64,000 nucleotides of DNA from the NCBI GenBank assembly GCA_977017575.1, contig CDRNVI010000019.1, positions 248,001 to 312,000 of the forward strand. The letters are read 5' to 3'. Shown one piece after another: positions 58,557 to 64,000 of this stretch. This DNA comes from Paramoeba atlantica (Eukaryota > Discosea). The stretch's first letter is position 1. Each line of letters opens with the position of its first letter. Position numbers and translations under genes: made by a program. The notes beneath the pieces are model-generated. The model had not been told where the DNA came from and made no database searches. It saw only the letters and a program-made list of their open reading frames with translations.

Positions 58557-59269
58557 TGCCTCAGCGTAGTGTGAACTGGTTTTGTGAGGCTTGCGACGAC
58601 TTTATTTGCATTGAGCATCTGTCTTTCACTAATTTTTGGGGACACGAGTGAAGAAATTCTAGCTCGTTGGTTGCGGAATCATCGGCTGGTGGCACAACAG
58701 GTCTGGTGTAACAAAAAAAAGTACCGTGGAAATAAGGAATTATCTTGCGTCTGCGACGGAGAGTTTTGGTATTGCCCTGACCTGGAGACCAACGGTTGCC
58801 GGGCTCGGTACAGCATCATGGAACCCCTTTTTAGTGAGAAGAGCAAACGGGACATCAAAGACACTCTGCAGATCCTGTACAGTTTGGCTCAAGGTATAGC
58901 AGTCAAGCATATTTTGCGCGAAAGTACGCTGAGTAGAGTGACTGTTATGGCTGTCACGCAAATGCTTGAATTCATAATTGCCATGGCGCACGACATGCGC
59001 TTTGATGCGGCGGAAGGCACGGTAGTCTTTATGCAAAAAGACTTGCGTTTCCAAGATTAAACGCATGGGATGTGGGAAAGGGAAAAGAGTACGTCGTGAT
59101 GGGTCTTCCTGGTACCATACACTTGTGAATTGTGATCAAGTGCTTGATACCACCGGAGGGGTGCATTATCCCATGAAGGAAATCTTTGTTCGGTATCTGG
59201 AAAAGACGGACGCAGCCACCATGACAGCACATGTCCGACATCTCGCCAAAACCTATCGTACCCAAATAC
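58557..59269 (+). pseudogene. Merlin-like transposase, 5' part (copy 3)
   Basis: Third copy of the same fragment. This is the one that lies directly opposite its 3' part across the complete inserted element (59269-60028): the codons before the insertion read YRTQI and those after it YTDGAAASK. Confidence 0.72.
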
Positions 59270-60028
59270 AGGGGGGTGCACGAAAATATGGGGGGGGTCA
59301 AAATTCTACTCTAAATATAACTCGACCAATTTTGGAAAACAATAGCGCATTCGAGAGCTCTCACAGAGTTACGTGTCATGTGATATTACGTTTTACGTAG
59401 TTTCCAGGTATATGCCTTCTCCTGAATACAGTGAAAAGGACAACTGCAAGTTTTTTTCTGGTAAAAAGAAAGTTAGTATCCACAATTTGCACCTTTTTTC
59501 TCCAACACAATTTTCACACACGTTGGAACACTCTTTAAAGTCCTCAAAAATACATCGTATTGCGCCCCTTTCAATTTTTCGACCCCAGAAGCGATCGGTC
59601 GTCTCAAATCTTCACGATTCGTTAGACAAAACGAGTTTTTATGTTCGTCCATATCAGAATCAAGATTTTTTTAACCAAGAGTATCCTGTAAGATGCTTTA
59701 AGTTGCCCACGAGGCGAATAACAAAATCTACTCCGTTTCTGCACCTTTTAATTATTCGAATATGACCTTTTCTGGGGCATAGTACTGTATTAGGATCAAA
59801 AAAGTCGATAAATTCATAAAAAAAAAGTATTTTTTTTCAAAAACCTGCAGAATTTTGCACTTTGAAAAATCATGATTTTTTTAAATTTTTAAAAAAATTT
59901 AAAAATGCGGGAAACGCATTATCACATGACACGTAACTCTGTGAGAGCTCTCGAATGCGTTATTATTTTCCAAAATTGGCGAAGTCATAAGAATTTTGAC
60001 CCCCCCCATATTTTCGTGCACCCCCCTG
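59269..60028. mobile_element. TA-flanked element with long inverted repeats, CAGGGGGG family, 760 bp
   Basis: The left end CAGGGGGGTGCACGAAAATA and the right end are inverse copies over about 145 bases with roughly one difference in twelve; the shared inner block GAGAGCTCTCACAGAGTTAC is identical. TA stands on both sides (59267-59268 and 60029-60030). Removal of the element and one TA restores the transposase reading frame across the site, which demonstrates insertion. Truncated left parts of the same element (about 425 bases) end the first two tandem units. An open frame of about 130 codons inside lacks an ATG and resembles nothing. Confidence 0.9.
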
Positions 60029-60400
60029 TATATACGGACGGTGCTGCAGCAAGCAAGTGCCTAAGTAGAGAGTGGCGCCATGGTGTGGTAAACGACAAGA
60101 AGGTGTGGGTTGCTGCAACTGGTGTTCACACGAACACCGTGGAGGCAGCTAATTCAAGTCTCAAAAAGGAGCTTTTTTAATTCAAGTCTTAAAATAATTC
60201 AAGTCTCAAAAAGTCGGGGCGGTCGCCTTGGCAATGCAGAGGACGTCCGCACCAACCGCATGAAGCTCTTTGCTGAACTTGCGAATGGTTCTCTAACGGT
60301 CAATGGCAACTCCCGTATTCGTCGCATCTTCCAAGACATTCGCATGTTTTGCGCCCAGGTATGTTTTTTCCGGGACGACGAAGAGGAAACAGATGAATAG
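60029..60400 (+). pseudogene. Merlin-like transposase, 3' part
   Basis: Continues the transposase after the inserted element: YTDGAAASKCLSREWRHGVV with the second catalytic Asp, then GVHTNTVEAANSSLKK with the final Glu 35 residues later, fitting a DDE spacing. A small triplication of AATTCAAGTCTCAAAA (60151-60215) shifts the frame. The rest, LGNAEDVRTNRMKLFAELAN to QDIRMFCAQ, follows in another frame and ends at a stop near 60400. The VHTNTVEA box is diagnostic of the IS1595/Merlin group. Confidence 0.78.
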
Positions 60401-61540
60401 GATGCTACTCATTCCAGAATTATTTCTTCCAGAATTGTCCACGTTAGCAACACTCATATTCTTCTACACTAGTATTTGCAAGATATTACATTCCCATATC
60501 GTGTAAAAGTATTTCTCATATAACGGTTGTACGTGTTGACATGCTAGAAGTAACATAGGAGGTCCTAGGACTGTCCTACCTCAGTGGCCCAGCCGTGCGT
60601 TCGGCCCCTCATATTCCCCAAAACAACTACCACCTTCCCCCCCTATTTAGCGGGGGTCGCGCGAGAGATTTAGCGTCGCCGATTTTTTTTTTCGTGCTTC
60701 GGATTCTCATTTCACCCCCCCCCCTTTAATAGAGACAAACCACGAAATTTTGTCTACATTAAAGGGGAAGGTCACAGTATGCAATATTCCCTGGTTATGC
60801 GATATTGCTTGACTTATGCAATATTCCTTTACTTTGGCCTGCTGCGCGCTTAGCGTTGAAAACTACCTCCGCGCTTAACGAAATTTGTTTACGAATTCAT
60901 ATTTCACAATTATTATTTTTACACCCCCGCCCAAAAGTATTGTTCACAAAAATAACCGACACACAAAGTATTGTATTTATTAGTCTCGACCATTTTTTTT
61001 GAGTTTTAACCTGAATTTTAGTTGTTTTTTTCAAATCTTCAGGAAATTAGTATAATGAGCTCTGATATACGCGGCCACTTGATCTTCATCTCGAGGGAAG
61101 CTGAGTGATTTCTCTCCTATTTTTATGCTTCACTACACGTTTGCACAGATCCGATATGATAATGTCCAACTTTTTGGAGGCCAGTGGCAACTCGTGGAAA
61201 TCGACAAAAAATATTGTATTTTCAAAAATAAATGAGTGGATATGTTTATTTATTTTACCCCCTATTTATTTTATTTTTATTAGTATCGACCCAAATTTCG
61301 TGGTCGATACTAATAAATTACAATACATTTTTGGTGGGGGTGTAGGGCATCTCTATTTCACATTTTTACGACCACTATACTTCATACACAGCAGTGGAAT
61401 AGAAACTTCATTTACAGCGCTTAGGCACTCAAAACCGCACGATCGAAAGAATTGCGCCGCGAAGCGGCGCGCTTTTTTTTTGAATGTGGAAAAATTTTCA
61501 CTCTCGACTACCCCCCCACCACACACTAGTGCCGTTTGGT
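60401..61540. other. Right interior of the Merlin-like element, gene-free with hairpins
   Basis: No coding frame. Two notable inverted repeats: 60721-60763 (CCCCTTTAATAGAGACAAA with its near-inverse) and 61276-61317 (TTTATTAGTATCGACC with its perfect inverse, 10-base loop). The segment 60778-60895 mirrors the left subterminal region of the element. A GCGCCGCGAAGCGGCGCG palindrome lies at 61454-61471. Confidence 0.6.
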
Positions 61541-61613
61541 CGAAAACCGCGGCACTATAAGTCGGGGGCACAGTAAATTCGTCTGCCCGGTCCCAGATAG
61601 AAATTACATCACA

Positions 61614-62477
61614 TTATACCGGCTTCATAATTACTATAACATGTAATCCTCCGAAGAAATACCGTTTGTTGTACAATATCATACCACCTTGCTCTTCCAC
61701 AAGCCTCTCAATATCAAGAGTCAAACAAAAGGATGTGTTAAATTCTTTTTTAATGTGCTGTAGCACGGTATTAATTGGTGTGTACAAAAATTTCCCCCAA
61801 TCAAGTATCACAACGCAAGGCTTTTCACCCTCTAAGATGGTACGAGAACTCGGCTTTCCATGCGGTATTCGAGACGACTTTACTATTCGAAGCATTTCCG
61901 ATATTAATTTATCGTGTCCGAAAGGGCGTGTTGAAAGCCCATACGCACAAAAAACAGTATCTACAGATGAATCCACGAACGGTAATTTAGTCCAAAATCG
62001 GGAGTTTCTGATTATCCCCTCGTCTAAAGGTTCTTCAAAATCAGGAAATAAGGTTCCACACAGTTTCTGTTCAGTTCGTGATGACTCAATAACAATTCTT
62101 GCATCGAATGGGATAGGAGACGAAATAAATTCGGGCGTGTTGTCCAGCGCATATGCCATTTCTGTATGGTCCGAATCAATAGCGGTGTACCGCGCGATAT
62201 TAACCATTTGCGTTGTATCGCATCCCCTTTTACATTCTCTTGCTTTGTAAGCGCGCATCAGCAGTCTAAATTGTGGGAGTGTAAGTGATGGATGGACGTC
62301 AACCACCCAGCCGTGTAGTGCTCGGCAAGCTGTATATCGAGCTCGCTTTAAAAATATGTTTGGTATCTGACTACAGCCATACATTGTTCCCAAAAAAACG
62401 GCGCCGTACATGGCATAAGTAAGTGACTTCGTGTGAAATCTACTCCACCCTTCATAATCCAAATGAGGAGCTGTCAT
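61614..62477 (-). CDS. Membrane-anchored methyltransferase-like protein (uncertain)
   Basis: 287 residues from the ATG at 62475-62477. A hydrophobic segment near residues 20-38 (SLTYAMYGAVFLGTMYG) could anchor it. From about 168 the pattern LPFVDSSVDTVFCAYGLSTR, HDKLISEMLRIVKSSR and VVILDWGKFL resembles motifs II-III of class I S-adenosylmethionine methyltransferases (family: LPFxDxSFDxV...ExxRVLKPGG). The glycine-rich motif I is not recognisable; residues 75-110 around ARECKRGCDTTQMVN replace it. An intact host gene by frame and composition, lying between two mobile elements in the same orientation as the housekeeping array. Confidence 0.55.
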   Translation of the reverse strand: MTAPHLDYEGWSRFHTKSLTYAMYGAVFLGTMYGCSQIPNIFLKRARYTACRALHGWVVDVHPSLTLPQFRLLMRAYKARECKRGCDTTQMVNIARYTAIDSDHTEMAYALDNTPEFISSPIPFDARIVIESSRTEQKLCGTLFPDFEEPLDEGIIRNSRFWTKLPFVDSSVDTVFCAYGLSTRPFGHDKLISEMLRIVKSSRIPHGKPSSRTILEGEKPCVVILDWGKFLYTPINTVLQHIKKEFNTSFCLTLDIERLVEEQGGMILYNKRYFFGGLHVIVIMKPV

Positions 62478-62830
62478 GAAGATTTATATAGGAAAATGAA
62501 ATGAAATAGGAAAAATAGGAATGGGACGTTTTCGCCACGCAAAATTTATCGATCCAAACGAATTGAGGGGCTACGGGTGGGGATTGGGTGTGGTCTCGGC
62601 GCCGTCTCGGAAATGAAAATTCCATGAATTTCTCCATGCAAATTTAGGAGAAAAGTTTAAAGGAAGAGAAAAACGCACTGCTGTTAGTAAGAAGGATGAA
62701 AAAGATTTAGAAAAAGAAAGGAAAGCTAAAAGAGCACACCGAACGTAAAGTTTCGCCAACTTTTTTATCCATTCCCATCAAAATACAAACCGCGGTCTCG
62801 TTGCGGTTATTATTGAAAAAGGTGAAATTA
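62478..62830. other. Gene-free stretch upstream of the methyltransferase-like gene
   Basis: Contains the 5' leader of the minus-strand gene and A-rich plus-strand sequence. No repeat or RNA gene recognised. Confidence 0.35.
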
Positions 62831-63747
62831 CCGTTAGTACCCCCTGACTTTGCACATTTTTCTGTTTTAGAAAATTTCTTGATGTGCAAAGTCACGGGGG
62901 TATCAAAATTTCGAAAAAAGCTGAAAACTTAATTTTTTTTTGTAAAGGACATGTAAAAATTTAACCAGTCGTACAAATGTAAATTGCATTGTTTACTTTC
63001 TGTCATTTTCAACAATGCTATGAATGTCTACAATAGTATGGAAGCGTATGCACCGATCGAAACTTCTACTATTTTAAATCAACTGAAAGATTGTCTAAGC
63101 CGAGTTAACTTTGTTGGTACTGGATACAGCATTGCCCACATTGATTGTCCACAACAACGAATTGGTGATAATGGGTCTGCACTTCATGTCGTCAACAACA
63201 TGTATCGTACGCTTTTTAAGCGTACCAGTGATATTATTTCTCGTAAGGATGTATCAGAAACTTGGACGCCACTGTTATAATAATTGATACATGTTGAATG
63301 TTTAATTTTTGTAATATTGTTTAATTCTGTAATACTTATTTCGATTAGCCTTCGATTTTTTTGTTTGTTAATATTCGTACGTCCAGAGCTGTGTCTTGTA
63401 GTTCTTCTTTGTATCTGAGATATTTTCCACTGTTTTTTTTCTCAGTGTAGAACAATAACAGATTTTTTTTGAGTCCACAGCAACGGTTTACATCATTATT
63501 GCGCATTATGTATTTGTATTTATTCGTATACACGTTCCGTAGGCTCTTTTCGTATTTTCTTTCCTGCTACATCAATGACCCACGAAGAATATGCGAGGAA
63601 ACATTTATGCGCGGAAGATCTCACCCCTTTTCACCCCTTCTTTTTTACCCCCTCAACCCACCTTCATGACTTTGCACACCCCCTGACTTTGCACAAAAAC
63701 CTGATTTTTCGCTGTTTTCGTCGTGCAAAGTCAGGGGGTACTAACGG
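62831..63747. mobile_element. TIR element, CCGTTAGTACCCCC family, 917 bp, with protease fragment
   Basis: Perfect 25-base terminal repeats start CCGTTAGTACCCCCTGACTT, each with TA outside. Additional inverted copies of the TGCAAAGTCA block lie just inside both ends (62883-62905 and 63672-63698), so each end can also fold on itself. The interior carries a coding fragment (62984-63280). A diverged solo left end of the family is at 39637. Confidence 0.88.
62984..63280 (+). pseudogene. SENP8/Ulp1-like cysteine protease fragment, catalytic Cys replaced
   Basis: A 98-codon frame without an ATG start. The diagnostic part is IAHIDCPQQRIGDNGSALHV followed by VNNMYRTLF and, near the end, SETWTPLL. In SENP8/NEDP1 and Ulp1 proteases the pattern is PQQxNxxDCGxYVxxNxxxL, with a terminal W-x-x-L. 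Here DCG reads DNG, so the catalytic Cys is Asn. Earlier residues (STILNQLKDCLSRVNFVG) fit the preceding helix. The His and Asp of the triad would lie upstream and are absent. It is therefore a non-functional C-terminal fragment, probably of a host or transposon-borne deneddylase/desumoylase. Confidence 0.5.
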
Positions 63748-63870
63748 TACGTCCATGTACTTCCAGATGCTGCCAGAGAATGGCAGCAACCGCCAGATAC
63801 CGCCAGGTACTGCGGCGTCCAGGTACTGACTGGAAAATTTGTATCCAGGACTATTCATCTGGAACCTATT
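63748..63870. repeat. Short CCAG-type iterations
   Basis: At 63762-63832 a block with several variants of CCAGATGCTG/CCAGGTACTG (GCCAG, TACTGCGG, CCAGGTACTGAC). It is short and imperfect, and no function is visible. Confidence 0.4.
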
Positions 63871-63875
63871 ACCGT

Positions 63876-63943
63876 ATACCTCCCCCCAGTAAGAGAATGG
63901 GTTTTGGGTCGAAATGGCCAAATCTCTCTTACTGGGGGGGTAT
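63876..63943. repeat. Inverted repeat, CCTCCCCCCAGTAAGAGA family end
   Basis: ATACCTCCCCCCAGTAAGAG and its inverse TCTCTTACTGGGGGGGTAT are separated by about 28 bases. TA stands before the left arm. It looks like the palindromic end of another TIR element of the kind seen throughout this region. The opposite end would be beyond the window. Confidence 0.6.
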
Positions 63944-64000
63944 GCTTTTTTGGCCAGTTTCCTCTTTTCTCCCAACTTTTTTGACTATTTTTTCTTCTGA

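Larger units (their letters stand above)
53611..59694. repeat. Three tandem copies of a 2.03-kb unit
   Basis: Units start at 53611, 55640 and 57667 (TTCGGAGCTAAGTCCAGGGT); lengths are 2029 and 2027 bp, and the third ends near 59694. The copies are almost identical. I see only a C-run of 12 versus 10 bases, one G/A change in CACCAGGG(A/G)GTC, and one A/G change in the GGTAAAAA run of the last copy. Each unit spans the right arm of the RRM element, the left end of the Merlin-like element with its 19-base iterations, the 5' part of the transposase, and the left 425 bases of the inserted TA-flanked element. The junction shows only a two-base overlap (AT), as in microhomology-mediated tandem duplication. 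Confidence 0.95.
54116..61573. mobile_element. Merlin/IS1016-like DNA transposon with CTGTGCCCC ends, interrupted and partly triplicated
   Basis: The left end, CTGTG plus a C-run then ACTTATAGTGCCGCGG, is repeated in the tandem units at 54116, about 56146 and about 58174. The right end is the inverse, CCGCGGCACTATAAGT to GGGGGCACAG, ending at 61573. Both outer edges carry TA. Subterminal blocks also mirror each other: TTCGTTAAAC near 54260 against its inverse near 60885, and GGAATATTGCATAAGTCAAG iterations against the inverse at 60778-60830. Inside lies a Merlin-type transposase split by an inserted element (59269-60028). Merlin elements normally make 8-9 bp target duplications, so the TA flanks are unexpected. 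Confidence 0.7.

Noticed and set aside
59373-59765. 130-codon frame inside the 760-bp inserted element (and 182-codon versions in the other units)
   Set aside because: No ATG start and low-complexity Ser/Phe/His-rich composition. It is explained by AT-rich non-coding element sequence, and it changes length only because the tandem junction fuses frames.

Overview
The window is nuclear DNA of a microbial eukaryote with a compact, intron-poor genome. It encodes typically eukaryotic proteins: the TFIIH helicase XPD, CCT6, NAP1, dyskerin, an exosome ring subunit, SF3B2, SNW1, DCAF1 and MUS81. I see no convincing spliceosomal intron in the coding regions. From about 0.7 to 42.2 kb every recognisable host gene is on the minus strand, and the last host gene (61.6-62.5 kb) is also minus. 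Only a gene tail at the extreme left is plus. Long one-strand gene arrays without introns are known in kinetoplastids and other Euglenozoa, and the leucine-rich repeat protein at 41.4-42.2 kb has a style common in kinetoplastids. That placement is an inference: I found no consistent polypyrimidine-AG acceptor just upstream of the start codons.

Layout: 0-39.5 kb is a dense housekeeping block. In minus-strand reading order it runs: a small unknown protein; an ELL-like coiled-coil protein; a LOG-family enzyme; an AlbA/Schlafen-type protein; MUS81; DCAF1; a helical-repeat protein; NOL12/RRP17; RRP43; a degenerate kinesin-like coiled-coil protein; dyskerin; small membrane proteins; CCT6; NAP1; a proline-rich protein; a mitochondrial-looking protein; XPD; an unknown protein; SNW1; DTD; SF3B2; a MYND/SET protein; and a dienelactone-hydrolase family enzyme. 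Several of these genes contain sharply GC-rich internal islands. Functionally the block is rich in RNA processing (SF3B2, SNW1, dyskerin, RRP43, NOL12), DNA repair and transcription (XPD, MUS81), chromatin (NAP1, SET) and protein quality control (CCT6, DCAF1, DTD).

40-64 kb is a graveyard of mobile DNA around two host genes (the LRR protein and a methyltransferase-like membrane protein). It holds a broken IS30-type transposase; a LINE with a restriction-like endonuclease and three unusual Cys/His clusters; a broken Tc1-like transposase; and a nest of DNA elements with terminal inverted repeats (TIRs), nearly all flanked by TA. One of these elements carries a Merlin/IS1016-like transposase that was split by another TA-flanked element. 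A 2.03-kb piece spanning its left end is present as three almost identical tandem copies. Two TIR elements carry host-like protein fragments, an RRM and a remnant resembling a SENP8/Ulp1 deubiquitinase-like protease.
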